From Neoalteromonas flava (lineage in GTDB: Bacteria; Pseudomonadota; Gammaproteobacteria; Enterobacterales; Alteromonadaceae): 64,000 nucleotides of DNA. The notes under the pieces are model-generated. The model worked only from the letters and a program-made list of their open reading frames with translations. It had not been told where the DNA came from and ran no database searches. This document shows, piece after piece, positions 36,636 through 46,505 of this stretch (positions are counted from its first letter, which is position 1; every line of letters starts with the position of its first letter). The translations under genes were made by a program, and so were the position numbers. The stretch lies in NCBI RefSeq assembly GCF_002807685.1, contig NZ_PEAX01000003.1:745777-809776 (forward strand). Reading direction: 5' to 3'.

Positions 36636-39600
36636 TTAATGGTTTGCCTTAACGCTTAACAGCATCAATTCACGTAAAGCGACAGAAAACTTCGCAAAAT
36701 CATGGGTTGTGCTGGTTTTAAACTCAGACATCATGTGATACCAACGATGCAGTAACACTTCATTGGCATCCATCCACTGTTTTAAGATAACCTCTGCTTG
36801 CTTCTCATTTGGCGCATTTAACAATAGCGAGTTAGCAATTGAGCGTTGTTGCCAATCGAGTTCCTCACGGTAAGACGCGCGCGCGAGCGCCTGCCAGTGG
36901 TTACTGACGGACTGATTGTTGATCTGTTCTAGGAACCAATGCAGTTCCAGCTTGGAGCCCAATTGGTAGTAAAGCTTAGCCGCTACTGCGTTACCACGCT
37001 TGTCGGTTTGCGCGATCTGTGCCAAATCCAACGCACAGAACATATTACTGAAGCTTGCTACTGAGCGCGCTATTGCCTCAGGTACGCCATTTTTAATCAA
37101 CTTATCCGCAGCACGTTCAACTTGCGCATATTCTTCTGGTACAAGGTATTCAGACAGATTGTCACGCAAGTCTTTATAAACATCACTGTATTGCGCAATC
37201 GCTTCTTCAATGCCCAACGCTTTATTGCCGTGGCGCAAATACCAGCGCGAAGCACGGCGAATCGTCCGTCGTGCTTGCTCTAGCATTGCCAACTGAACAT
37301 CAGCGGGAACTTGATTGTCCAAACGCTCTATTTCACGCCACAGATCACCAATACCAAAAATGGATTTAACCACTGAATAAGCAATCGCTACTTCAGCAAC
37401 GGTTGCTCCTGTTTCTTCTTGGATCCTAAACATATAGTTTAGGCCCATGTCGTTTACGATTTCATTGGTCAATTTCGTTGCAATGATCTCACTACGCAGC
37501 GGGTGATTCTGCATTTGTTTAGCGAATTTCTTGCGTAAGACTGCAGGGAACGCGTTAAGCAACAGACGATCGTAGTACGGGTTGTCGGTGATCTCTGGTG
37601 TATTCAACTCATCTTTTAACACCATCTTGCCATAAGCAATCAGCACCGATAGTTCCGGACGAGTGAATCCACGATCCGAGGCTAAACGATCAGATACTTC
37701 ATCGTCGTTAGGGATAAACTCTAATTCTCGATTGAGTGAACCTTCGCGCTCCAAACCATGAATAAAGCGCAATTGCTCTTTGATCAAGCTCGCGCCAGCC
37801 CGCTCCGTAATCGAGATTGACAATGTCTGACGATAACAATCTTCGATTACGATGTTGGCGACATCATCCGTCATGTCATATAGCAACTTGTTACGCTGTT
37901 TAATCGTAAGTTCACCGTCATTAACCAATGCATTAAGCAGGATCTTAATATTGACTTCGTTATCCGAGCAATCTACCCCGCCCACGTTGTCAATAAAGTC
38001 GGTATTAACGCGACCGCCAGTGCCTGCGAACTCGACGCGACCGAGTTGGGTAAGACCGAGGTTGCCACCTTCGCCGACAATTTTGACGCGTAAATCTTTA
38101 CCGTTAACGCGTAAGGAATCATTTGCACGGTCACCCACCTCACTATGACTTTCCTTACTGCCTTTAACGTAGGTACCAATTCCACCGTTCCAAAGTAAAT
38201 CAACTTCCATTTTGAGAATGTTATGGATTAATTCATTGGGTGGCATCGCATTCTGCCGTGTACCCAACCACTTCTTCATCTCGGGTGTTAACTTGATAGA
38301 TTTAGCCGAACGCTCAAAGATACCACCGCCTTTTGAAATCAAACTGCGGTCATAGTCATCCCAAGACAAACTCGGATTTTCGAATAATCGCTTACGTTCC
38401 TGATAGGTTTTCGCTGCATCTGGGTCAGGGTCAAAGAAAATATGCATGTGATTAAACGCGGCGATAATACGTGTATGCTCTGATAACAACATACCGTTAC
38501 CGAACACATCACCTGCCATGTCACCAATGCCGATACAGGTAAAATCGGTCGTCTGGCAGTCAATTCCTATTTCACGGAAATGACGCTTAACCGATTCCCA
38601 AGCACCGCGGGCTGTGATCCCCATTTTCTTATGGTCGTAGCCAATGCTGCCACCAGAGGCAAACGCATCACCTAACCAAAAGCCATATTCTTCAGAAATA
38701 CCGTTGGCGATATCAGAGAAGGTGGCTGTACCTTTATCGGCAGCGACAACCAAATAGGGGTCATCCTCATCCAACCGCACGACATCTTTGGGGTGCACAA
38801 TGTTACCGTCAACAATGTTATCGGTAATATCCAACAGGCTGCGAATAAAGGTTCGATAACACGCTTGTCCGGCTTCGAAAATCGCCTGACGGCCTTGGTC
38901 AGTCGGTAGGTTTTTGCATACGAAACCACCTTTTGCTCCCACCGGAACAATAACCGTATTCTTAACTTGCTGCGCTTTAACCAAGCCTAAAATTTCTGTC
39001 CTGAAGTCTTCTTGACGATCCGACCAACGCAGACCACCACGAGCAACCTTGCCTCCTCGCAAGTGAACACCTTCCACTTCAGGTGAATACACGAAGATTT
39101 CAAACTTCGGTAACGGTAAAGGCATATCCGGAATATTTTCCGGCAGCATCTTAAAGGACACATAAGCCTTAGGATTACCTTGCTGATCCTTTTGATAAAA
39201 ATTGGTACGTAGTGTTGCCTTAATCAAGTCCAAATAACGCCGAATAATCCGGTCATCATCTAGGTTGGAAACATTATCTAAATGCTTTTCGATATCTGCC
39301 AGGATCGTTTCTGCTTTTTTAGCATTGCGTTTGATCCCTGGATTAAATTGCTGCTCAAAGTAATTTACCAAGCATTCGGCAATCAGAGGGTAAGCGGCTA
39401 GCGTGCTGGCAATATAATCATGACTGAATGATGAACCTATTTGCTTCATGTATTTAGCATAAGCGCGCAGGATCGTTACATTTCGGCCCGGCAAATTCGC
39501 CCCAAGAATTAAACGGTTAAAGCCATCATCTTCTAGTTGATTATTCCAAACCTGTGAAAATGCGTGCTGGAATAATGCTTGTGCGGTTTCCATATCAAAA

Positions 39601-41483
39601 TCTTGCACGCGCTTGTGTAACATTTTGAAATCCATGATCCAATTAACGTTACCCTCTGCACAGGTCACTCTAAATGGGCTTTCATCTATTACCCGCAGAC
39701 CAAAATTTTCCAACATCGGCAATACGTCGGACAAATGGATAGGCTCGTCTTTGTGGAATAATTTTAATTTAACTACATCACTATTGGATGGCTCTTCTTG
39801 CGGACGATAGAACAACATGTCGAGCTTATTGTCATTAGATAACAACTCAAGCCGTTCTATATCAACAAGTGCTGCACTGGGTAGATTGGATTCCGTGTAA
39901 CTGCGCGAAAAGGCATTTGCATAACGTTGCTGCAGCGCCTTACCTGCGGCCTCACCATGTGCTGATACGATTGCATTGGCCAAGCGGTCATTCCACGTCT
40001 TGGTAAGCTCGATAATATTATTTTCAATTTCCTTCACATCGTATTCCACATTGTTATCTTTCACGCGCGCAATGTAATGCGTACGCGCATACACAGATTC
40101 TGAGAAATACGTGGTAAATTCTACGTCTTCCTCACTACCGAAAGCCTGCTTTAACAGGGCTTGAGTTTCTTTACGTAACTGGGTGTTATATTTTTCCCGC
40201 GGTACGAAAACCATACAAGAGATAAACCGCCCAAAGATTTCCTTACGCATAAACAAACGAGTAATACCACGTTCTTGCATTTGGAAAATACCAAGTATGA
40301 TATTGGTAAGCTCGGCGTCTGTGCTTTGCAGAATCTCATCGCGCGGATAGGTTTCAATAATATTGACGAACGCTTTAAACGCATGCGTTCCAGGCTCAAG
40401 ACCAGACAAACTACAAATCCGTTCAATCTTTTCTCTCAGTACAGGGATTTGCGTTGCACTACTGTTATAGAAAGAAGCAGAATATAATCCGATAAAACGA
40501 TGTTCACCAATCACATCACCTTTATCATTAAATTCTTTTATCCCAACATAATCCATATGAGCTGGACGATGCACGCGCGAGCGAGTGTTGGTTTTGGTTA
40601 AGATGAATGGATTTTGACTCAACGCGGCTTTTTGTGCACTAGCCGCCATTTTTGATATCAGGCGGTCTCGATCAGTCTGCGAGTTTTTCATCAAGCCAAG
40701 ACTCGATGAATTCTCTGGCACCCAACGGTGGTCGCCTTTAATCGCTTTTACCTCGTAATAGCGATATCCCATCAGGGTAAAGTTATGATCCGCCAACCAC
40801 TCAAGAAATGTTAGGGCTTGTTTTTTTGCATCAGCATTGGCTATCCCTGCTTTATCGGTATCAATCAGCTTTATCACTGTATCTAAGCGATCACGCATGG
40901 GTTGCCAATCATTCACAGCTAACGACACTTCATCAACAACGGAGTGCAGTTCATTAGTCAATTGCTTGATGGCGCTTTGCGAATTTTGTCGGTCAATTTC
41001 AATAAGAAATACGGTCTGTTTGATAACGCCTGCCGTTTTACGCTTGGGCGGATTATCTAAAAACTCTACAACGTTCTTGTTGTCATCGCGCTTGATTGTG
41101 ATGGGACTGTGCAGTAACAAGTGTGCAGAAATTTCCATGCGATTAAGTGCCATGCGCACTGAATCGACCAAAAACGGCATATCATTTACGATGATTTCAA
41201 CAATCGTATGGCTGCTACGCCAACCGTGTTTGGCAATCTCCGGGTTAAACACGCGGATGGTTGGCTCGGCTGAATCGAAGCGCTCAAATTGATGCCAAAG
41301 ACTCAATGCAGCTCCGTAGAGATCACTGTCATTGCGATCGTCTAAGTCATCAGCTGCCATGTTAGAGTAAAGGCGTTGAGCAAACTGTTTAACTAGTTGA
41401 GAAAAAGCCGCATCGACGTTCTTGTCGATCATTTTGTATACATTTTCGAGGAGTACAGAGTGAGGCTTTGTGGCGAATGTCAT
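36636..41483 (-). CDS. gdhB: Large NAD-specific glutamate dehydrogenase (about 180-kDa class)
   Basis: It deaminates glutamate to 2-oxoglutarate with NAD. 1615 residues, the length of the Pseudomonas/Streptomyces L_180 class. The long N-terminal regulatory half includes ACT-like segments. The catalytic core carries G-G-K-V-A-R-G-G-L-R-W-S-D-R and N-T-V-I-V-P-V-G-A-K-G-G-F-V with the active Lys. The nucleotide domain has T-A-R-G-A-W-E-S-V-K-R-H-F-R-E and G-I-G-D-M-A-G-D-V-F-G-N-G. Its position next to pyrD is normal for Alteromonadales. Several antisense frames inside it (up to 151 codons) are shadows. Confidence 0.95.
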   Translation of the reverse strand: MTFATKPHSVLLENVYKMIDKNVDAAFSQLVKQFAQRLYSNMAADDLDDRNDSDLYGAALSLWHQFERFDSAEPTIRVFNPEIAKHGWRSSHTIVEIIVNDMPFLVDSVRMALNRMEISAHLLLHSPITIKRDDNKNVVEFLDNPPKRKTAGVIKQTVFLIEIDRQNSQSAIKQLTNELHSVVDEVSLAVNDWQPMRDRLDTVIKLIDTDKAGIANADAKKQALTFLEWLADHNFTLMGYRYYEVKAIKGDHRWVPENSSSLGLMKNSQTDRDRLISKMAASAQKAALSQNPFILTKTNTRSRVHRPAHMDYVGIKEFNDKGDVIGEHRFIGLYSASFYNSSATQIPVLREKIERICSLSGLEPGTHAFKAFVNIIETYPRDEILQSTDAELTNIILGIFQMQERGITRLFMRKEIFGRFISCMVFVPREKYNTQLRKETQALLKQAFGSEEDVEFTTYFSESVYARTHYIARVKDNNVEYDVKEIENNIIELTKTWNDRLANAIVSAHGEAAGKALQQRYANAFSRSYTESNLPSAALVDIERLELLSNDNKLDMLFYRPQEEPSNSDVVKLKLFHKDEPIHLSDVLPMLENFGLRVIDESPFRVTCAEGNVNWIMDFKMLHKRVQDFDMETAQALFQHAFSQVWNNQLEDDGFNRLILGANLPGRNVTILRAYAKYMKQIGSSFSHDYIASTLAAYPLIAECLVNYFEQQFNPGIKRNAKKAETILADIEKHLDNVSNLDDDRIIRRYLDLIKATLRTNFYQKDQQGNPKAYVSFKMLPENIPDMPLPLPKFEIFVYSPEVEGVHLRGGKVARGGLRWSDRQEDFRTEILGLVKAQQVKNTVIVPVGAKGGFVCKNLPTDQGRQAIFEAGQACYRTFIRSLLDITDNIVDGNIVHPKDVVRLDEDDPYLVVAADKGTATFSDIANGISEEYGFWLGDAFASGGSIGYDHKKMGITARGAWESVKRHFREIGIDCQTTDFTCIGIGDMAGDVFGNGMLLSEHTRIIAAFNHMHIFFDPDPDAAKTYQERKRLFENPSLSWDDYDRSLISKGGGIFERSAKSIKLTPEMKKWLGTRQNAMPPNELIHNILKMEVDLLWNGGIGTYVKGSKESHSEVGDRANDSLRVNGKDLRVKIVGEGGNLGLTQLGRVEFAGTGGRVNTDFIDNVGGVDCSDNEVNIKILLNALVNDGELTIKQRNKLLYDMTDDVANIVIEDCYRQTLSISITERAGASLIKEQLRFIHGLEREGSLNRELEFIPNDDEVSDRLASDRGFTRPELSVLIAYGKMVLKDELNTPEITDNPYYDRLLLNAFPAVLRKKFAKQMQNHPLRSEIIATKLTNEIVNDMGLNYMFRIQEETGATVAEVAIAYSVVKSIFGIGDLWREIERLDNQVPADVQLAMLEQARRTIRRASRWYLRHGNKALGIEEAIAQYSDVYKDLRDNLSEYLVPEEYAQVERAADKLIKNGVPEAIARSVASFSNMFCALDLAQIAQTDKRGNAVAAKLYYQLGSKLELHWFLEQINNQSVSNHWQALARASYREELDWQQRSIANSLLLNAPNEKQAEVILKQWMDANEVLLHRWYHMMSEFKTSTTHDFAKFSVALRELMLLSVKANH

Positions 41484-41630
41484 TCGTTAACCTTTATTAT
41501 TGTCATCGCTATCGCGAGATCGTGTTTAAATACAACGCATTAGGCGCCTATTTTCACTAAATCTCCACGCTTTGAAAAGCGATAATTTAACGATTAATTT
41601 ACACTTTAGATAAGTATTCAAATTAAGCAA

Positions 41631-41657
41631 TAAAAAAGGGCATATTATGCCCTTTTC
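41631..41657 (-). terminator. Terminator after the RND exporter gene
   Basis: GGGCAT-ATT-ATGCCC hairpin with AAAAAA on the left, giving a U-run in the minus-strand transcript, about 40 nt after the RND gene stop. The right side is also T-rich, so it may be bidirectional. Confidence 0.85.
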
Positions 41658-41696
41658 ATACTTATTTATGCGTAAATTACTGGTCTAACCTTTAGA

Positions 41697-44021
41697 CTAA
41701 CAATTCTTACTGCGATTAAACCAAAGCAAACGCGCTATTGCAGGCAACACAACAATGGCACCAAGCATATTAACCACAAACATGAAGGTGAGTAATATCC
41801 CCATGTCCATTTGGAATTTCAGCGCCGAGAATACCCAAGTACTGACACCAACTGCTAGCGTAATACCGGTAAATAACACCGCACTTCCCCGCTCTTTCAG
41901 AGCATCTAAATAGGCGTCCTCAACTGAAGCGCCTTGCTTCAATCGCGCACTCATTGTCGATAAAATGTAAATTCCGTAATCGACGCCAATCCCCACACCT
42001 AATGCAATTACCGGCAATGTGGATACGGTTAGTCCGATTTCTAACAGTGTCATTAATGCTTGTGCCAACACTGAAACAACATACAGAGGGATCACAACAG
42101 ACAAGGTTGAGCGCAGCGACCTGAAACTCAGCAAGCACAGTAAAATAACCGCACCAAACACATACAGCATCATAGGATCTTGCGCAGCATCAACCGCTTC
42201 GTTAGTTGCGGCCATAACCCCTACTGGACCAGATGCAAGCTTAAACTTCAGTGTATCAGTCTCAAACTCAGCACCATAGGCTTTAACAGCATCAACCACT
42301 CGTGAAATCGTTTCTGCTTTGTGATCTTGCATAAATAAAATCACAGGCATAACTGAACAGTCGCCATTAAGTAATCCGGACGACGTTGGAACACGAGAAA
42401 TCGCCTGAACAAGAGTTTGCTGGTTACGCGGTAAAATTTGCCATTTTATATTGCCTTCGTTATAGCCAGCATTAACGATTTTCGCTACTGAAGCCAAAGA
42501 AACCGTTGATTGCACGCCCGGCACATTCTCCATCCGCCATTGGAAATCATCAATCGCATTCATCACTTCATAAGACGTACATGCTTCAGGTAAGGTTTCG
42601 ACAATAACCGAAATGTAGTCAACGGTGATTTCATAGCGATCGGTAATCAAAAAGGTGTCTTGATTGTACCGACTGTACTCATGCAACGCTGGAGCACCAG
42701 CATGCAAGTCGCCGATTTTCATATTTTGCGATTGGATGTAGCCAAGTACAAATAACAAACCGGTCACTAATACGATTACAATCGCAGTCCCTTTCTTGGA
42801 ACACGAAGCAACCGCATTCCAGAAGCGCTCTGAACGATTTTCTTTGCCGGCGAACTTGCGCTTGTAATTATCGTCTAGTTTTAAGTACGACATCAGGACT
42901 GGTAATAGCACCAAGTTGGTGAAGATAATGACTGCTACTCCCATACTGGCCGTTATCGCTAGCTCACGAATAATACCGATATCAATCACCAGCAACGTCA
43001 TAAAACCAACGGTATCTGAAAGCAGCGCAATGCCACCGGGGATCAGCAGTACGCGGAACGCATCTTTTGCGGCTTCGAACACCGATAAACCAGCGACAAC
43101 ATCTTTACCGACTGCATTGATCATTTGCACACCGTGAGATACACCGATTGCAAAGACCAGGAATGGCACTAATATCGACATTGGGTCCAAACCGAAACCT
43201 AACACCGTCAACAAGCCTAATTGCCAGATCACAGCGATAATTGAACACAGCAAGGGTAAAAATGTCAGCATTAATGATTTACAGAAGAAGTAAACCATGA
43301 ATGCGGTTATCACAATGGCAATGGCAAAGAACAACAGTACGTCCTTAGCACCATCGGCCACGTCACCAATCATTTTGGCGAAACCAATAATATGGATAGA
43401 AATTTTGTCACTTTCGTATTGACCGCGAAGCTTATCTTCAAGCTCTGCCGCAATTGACAGCGTATCCAACGGCTGCCCAGTTTCAGGGTCGATATCAAGT
43501 AATTGGGCCGTAACCATGGCACAGCTATAATCGTCTGATACCTGGCGCCCAACGATTTTTGCTTTTTCAATATTGGCTGCAACTAATTGCAATGCTTCTT
43601 GATTATTGGAATTAAAATCTGCTGGGATCACTGGACCGCCTGCGAATCCGCCTTCTACGATTTCAGTGAATCGAGTGGACGGCGCAAACAGCGAAATTAC
43701 CAGTGAACGGTCAACACCGTTAATAAAAAAGAGTTGGTCGTGAACATTCTTTAACGTGTCAAAAAAGTGGGTATTAAAGATATCACCGCTCGTATCACAC
43801 ACAGAAACCAGAATATTATTCGCACCACCAAAATCTTTGCGATGCTCCATGTAAGTCTTCATGTATTCATGGTTAAGTGGAATATTTTTTTCAAAACCGG
43901 CATCGAGCTTTAATTGCGTAGCGCTATACAACAATCCTAATGTGATTAAAGAAAACAAGGCAATAACAACCTTCCGGTTGTTAAAAACGAGGCGTTCTAA
44001 AAAGTGGCTGATCGTCGACAT
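41697..44021 (-). CDS. RND/MMPL-family exporter protein
   Basis: 774 residues. A first membrane segment (about 20-37) is followed by a large periplasmic loop and five to six membrane helices (about 230-370). A break at about 415-435, a second periplasmic domain and a final six-helix bundle (about 620-770) complete the RND/MMPL two-fold repeat. G-V-G-I-G-V-D-Y-G-I-Y-I-L-S and G-I-T-L-A-V-G-V resemble the proton-relay helices. It is the last gene of the DUF1302-DUF1329-YCF48-exporter set. The substrate is unknown; relatives in other proteobacteria travel with lipid, hydrocarbon or sterol metabolism genes. AGGA precedes ATG 44021. Confidence 0.85.
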   Translation of the reverse strand: MSTISHFLERLVFNNRKVVIALFSLITLGLLYSATQLKLDAGFEKNIPLNHEYMKTYMEHRKDFGGANNILVSVCDTSGDIFNTHFFDTLKNVHDQLFFINGVDRSLVISLFAPSTRFTEIVEGGFAGGPVIPADFNSNNQEALQLVAANIEKAKIVGRQVSDDYSCAMVTAQLLDIDPETGQPLDTLSIAAELEDKLRGQYESDKISIHIIGFAKMIGDVADGAKDVLLFFAIAIVITAFMVYFFCKSLMLTFLPLLCSIIAVIWQLGLLTVLGFGLDPMSILVPFLVFAIGVSHGVQMINAVGKDVVAGLSVFEAAKDAFRVLLIPGGIALLSDTVGFMTLLVIDIGIIRELAITASMGVAVIIFTNLVLLPVLMSYLKLDDNYKRKFAGKENRSERFWNAVASCSKKGTAIVIVLVTGLLFVLGYIQSQNMKIGDLHAGAPALHEYSRYNQDTFLITDRYEITVDYISVIVETLPEACTSYEVMNAIDDFQWRMENVPGVQSTVSLASVAKIVNAGYNEGNIKWQILPRNQQTLVQAISRVPTSSGLLNGDCSVMPVILFMQDHKAETISRVVDAVKAYGAEFETDTLKFKLASGPVGVMAATNEAVDAAQDPMMLYVFGAVILLCLLSFRSLRSTLSVVIPLYVVSVLAQALMTLLEIGLTVSTLPVIALGVGIGVDYGIYILSTMSARLKQGASVEDAYLDALKERGSAVLFTGITLAVGVSTWVFSALKFQMDMGILLTFMFVVNMLGAIVVLPAIARLLWFNRSKNC

Positions 44022-44029
44022 AAAGCGTC

Positions 44030-45055
44030 CTACTTCAGGTTAAGCGGCTGCAATCCATCCGCTGTAACAGCGATAAATTGCTGATTATTAGTGACTACTG
44101 TTGCGATGGCGCTTTTGGTATTTAGCTGTTGATATTCAACACCATTGTCACCGCAAGAGGCGTTTAAATTTGTACGTAATTTAGGCACGTCAACAGATAA
44201 AATGGCACCGTTATTACCGACAATTAGTAGCTCATTCTTATTCACTTCTACAATTGAGTTCAATGTCGCAGTAGTACAACTGTTAACCGAACGCCATTGT
44301 CCATCTTCATTCAGTACATACACTGCACCACGCAATCCGGCAGCAATCTTAAAATCATCGCTCATAGGATGAATATCAAAAAAAGAACCTGCATAGTCTA
44401 AAGGGTAACGGTTCCAGGAGCGCCCTCGGTCGTCACTCCAGGCCAATAAGCCCATTTCGCCAGCCGCGTAGACCTTGTTATTAAATTCATAGACTCGATT
44501 TATGTGAGGCAAAATTGAATTCAGTTCTTGAACATAAAATGCCTCGTCCTCGGCACGAATTTCTTCGAGATACTCAATATCCAGCGGGTTTAATAACGTT
44601 GCATGCTGTTCAGACTGCCAACTTTCGCCACCATTGGTTGTGCGATAAAACAAACCGTAGGCGCCAACCGCAATCCCTTCCTGAGGAGTGAAAAAAAGAA
44701 TATCTAGGATAGGACGTTCTAACTCGGGCTCATTGAGTTGTATCGTCCATGTACTTCCTTTGTCAGGCGTGTACATGATGGTTGCATCATGGCCTGCAAC
44801 GAAGATGCCATCACTGGCAATGTCAACTGAGGTTAGTGTTGTTGCTAATGGTAAAGAAACTTGCTCATATTCACTGCTTTGCGCTGCGGAAACTAATACA
44901 TGTCCACGCTCGCCAACCACAACAGAGAACTGTTTACTGGCAGCATCAAGTAACAACGAATTTTCTACAAGAGGAGCCTTAAAAGTATCAGCCTGCGAAA
45001 AGATGCTGACTTGCAGCACACAACTAGCCAAAAGAACAAAACGTTTTCTTATCAT
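44030..45055 (-). CDS. YCF48/BNR-repeat exported protein
   Basis: About 341 residues from ATG 45055, opening with M-I-R-K-R-F-V-L-L-A-S-C and a signal peptide to about residue 22 (S-Q-A). The frame could extend to 45121, but that part would translate the terminator hairpin, so I reject it. The body consists of propeller-like repeats with the D-x-G-x-T-W or D-R-G-R-S-W form (P-D-K-G-S-T-W, T-N-G-G-E-S-W, D-D-R-G-R-S-W), as in photosystem II stability factor YCF48 relatives. It is periplasmic and 8 bp before the RND exporter, so it is probably a partner. Photosynthesis is not implied. Confidence 0.82.
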   Translation of the reverse strand: MIRKRFVLLASCVLQVSIFSQADTFKAPLVENSLLLDAASKQFSVVVGERGHVLVSAAQSSEYEQVSLPLATTLTSVDIASDGIFVAGHDATIMYTPDKGSTWTIQLNEPELERPILDILFFTPQEGIAVGAYGLFYRTTNGGESWQSEQHATLLNPLDIEYLEEIRAEDEAFYVQELNSILPHINRVYEFNNKVYAAGEMGLLAWSDDRGRSWNRYPLDYAGSFFDIHPMSDDFKIAAGLRGAVYVLNEDGQWRSVNSCTTATLNSIVEVNKNELLIVGNNGAILSVDVPKLRTNLNASCGDNGVEYQQLNTKSAIATVVTNNQQFIAVTADGLQPLNLK

Positions 45056-45068
45056 AATCAACCACTTA

Positions 45069-45110
45069 TAAAAAAAAGCGGTTGGTGCTACCGAAATAGC
45101 ACCAACCGCT
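45069..45110 (-). terminator. Strong hairpin between the DUF1329 and YCF48-like genes
   Basis: A 14-bp perfect stem, AGCGGTTGGTGCTA / TAGCACCAACCGCT, with a 6-nt loop. Eight U follow in the minus-strand transcript. It lies 17 bp after the DUF1329 stop and just before the YCF48-like start. It would end most transcripts or reduce expression of the two downstream genes. Confidence 0.93.
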
Positions 45111-45126
45111 CTAGTTTGCACGATTA

Positions 45127-46497
45127 TTAACGCTTACCTTCGCGACGCAGTGCCGAAGCCGTAAACTCTTTTTCATCTGGACGGATGGTGAAATCATACA
45201 TTTTTTCTTCATTATCCAATCCTATGGCTAAGTAACGACGCGAGTTAAGGTCATGGTATACATCAAGCGTAGACCAATGTGTCGGAACATCATAATAATT
45301 TACACCATATGCTAACCCGACGCGATAAAGTTCGCCACGATTATCATACATATCAGCAACATGGATCTGCCAGCTGTCTTCATCAATAAAGAACACACGC
45401 TTCTGATATACATGGCGGAATTCAGGCTTCAATGTCGCCTCAACGACCCACACGCGGTGCTTCTCAAAACGAGTTAAATCAGGATTAACGTGATTTGGCG
45501 TTAAGATATCCGCATAGCTAGATTTATCACTGTGCAGTTTGTAGTTGTTGTACGCAATATACATCTCCTGCTTACCCTTTAACTCCCAGTTATAACGGTT
45601 TGGTGAACCGTTGAACATATCGAAGTCATCAGTGGTACGTAGGCCATCAGCTGCAGTTCCTGGAGTATCGTAGGCAATATTTGGCGCTAAGCGCACACGG
45701 CGTTGCCCCGTGTTGTATGTCCAAGCCTTACGAGGCTCTTTAATTTGATCAACCGTCTCATGGACTAACAATGCAGTACCCGCCAAACGCGCAGGTTTGG
45801 TCACTTGTTGCTTAAACATAAACAAGATGTTTTGTTCGAGTAACTCTTCCGGAGTAACACCCGGACGCGCGTAGTTAATCAATAACTCTTCGTCAAAACC
45901 GATGACGTTATAGTCACCACTGGCAGTAACTGCCGCCTGACCACCAAAACGAGCAACCGCTTCCCCACGATAACGCAGAATGTGATTCCAGATTGCTTCT
46001 AAACCGTCTTGTGGAATTGGAAAAGGAATCCCAATTGCGGCGCCTTTAAGCCCATTACCACCGTCAAGAAGCTCTGCGCGCGTTGCGTTTGCTTTAGTTG
46101 CGTCATAAATCGCTTGCGGATTAGATGCGGTGCGACGTGTTTGATATACCGGCATACGGTAAGTTTCCGGGTAAGTTGCAAACATTTTCTTCTGGCCTTC
46201 ACTCAGAAGGTCAGCATACTCTTGATAGTTTGCCGCGGTAATTTCAAATAATGGCTTATCTTCAGGGAACGGATCGATATGGAAGCCGCCTGGAACAAAA
46301 CCAGCAGGTGCAGTTGTAATACCACCATCCCACGCAGGAATTGAGCCATCAGCATTGCCTGCTTTTTCAGCACCTAACGGAGTTAAAGAAGCGCCTAATT
46401 TCGCTGCTTCGTCAGCACTAACTTTGGCTAGCGCAGCTTGACTCGATAGCGCTAAAGCCATTGCGGCTGCCAGCATTCCAAATTTTTTCATCATCAT
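45127..46497 (-). CDS. DUF1329 family exported protein
   Basis: 456 residues. A clear signal peptide (about 1-24, cleavage after A-L-A) precedes the family start K-V-S-A-D-E-A-A-K-L-G-A-S-L-T-P-L-G-A-E-K-A-G-N and I-P-A-W-D-G-G. The C-terminal half has the lipoprotein-localisation-like beta fold inferred for DUF1329 (H-R-V-W-V-V-E-A-T, Y-Q-K-R-V-F-F-I-D-E-D-S-W). Such proteins may carry a lipidic substrate in the periplasm, but this is inference. GGAAGAAG lies before the start. It lies 8 bp downstream of the DUF1302 gene and is clearly co-transcribed with it. Confidence 0.9.
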   Translation of the reverse strand: MMMKKFGMLAAAMALALSSQAALAKVSADEAAKLGASLTPLGAEKAGNADGSIPAWDGGITTAPAGFVPGGFHIDPFPEDKPLFEITAANYQEYADLLSEGQKKMFATYPETYRMPVYQTRRTASNPQAIYDATKANATRAELLDGGNGLKGAAIGIPFPIPQDGLEAIWNHILRYRGEAVARFGGQAAVTASGDYNVIGFDEELLINYARPGVTPEELLEQNILFMFKQQVTKPARLAGTALLVHETVDQIKEPRKAWTYNTGQRRVRLAPNIAYDTPGTAADGLRTTDDFDMFNGSPNRYNWELKGKQEMYIAYNNYKLHSDKSSYADILTPNHVNPDLTRFEKHRVWVVEATLKPEFRHVYQKRVFFIDEDSWQIHVADMYDNRGELYRVGLAYGVNYYDVPTHWSTLDVYHDLNSRRYLAIGLDNEEKMYDFTIRPDEKEFTASALRREGKR

Positions 46498-46505
46498 ACT
46501 TCTTC

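Noticed and set aside
40837-41292. 151-codon plus-strand frame antisense to the glutamate dehydrogenase
   Set aside because: It is the shadow of a strongly conserved gene on the other strand; the translation is Ser/Thr/Cys-rich without a domain.
45056-45121. N-terminal extension of the YCF48-like protein
   Set aside because: These codons translate the terminator hairpin of the upstream gene and precede a clear signal peptide at the chosen start.
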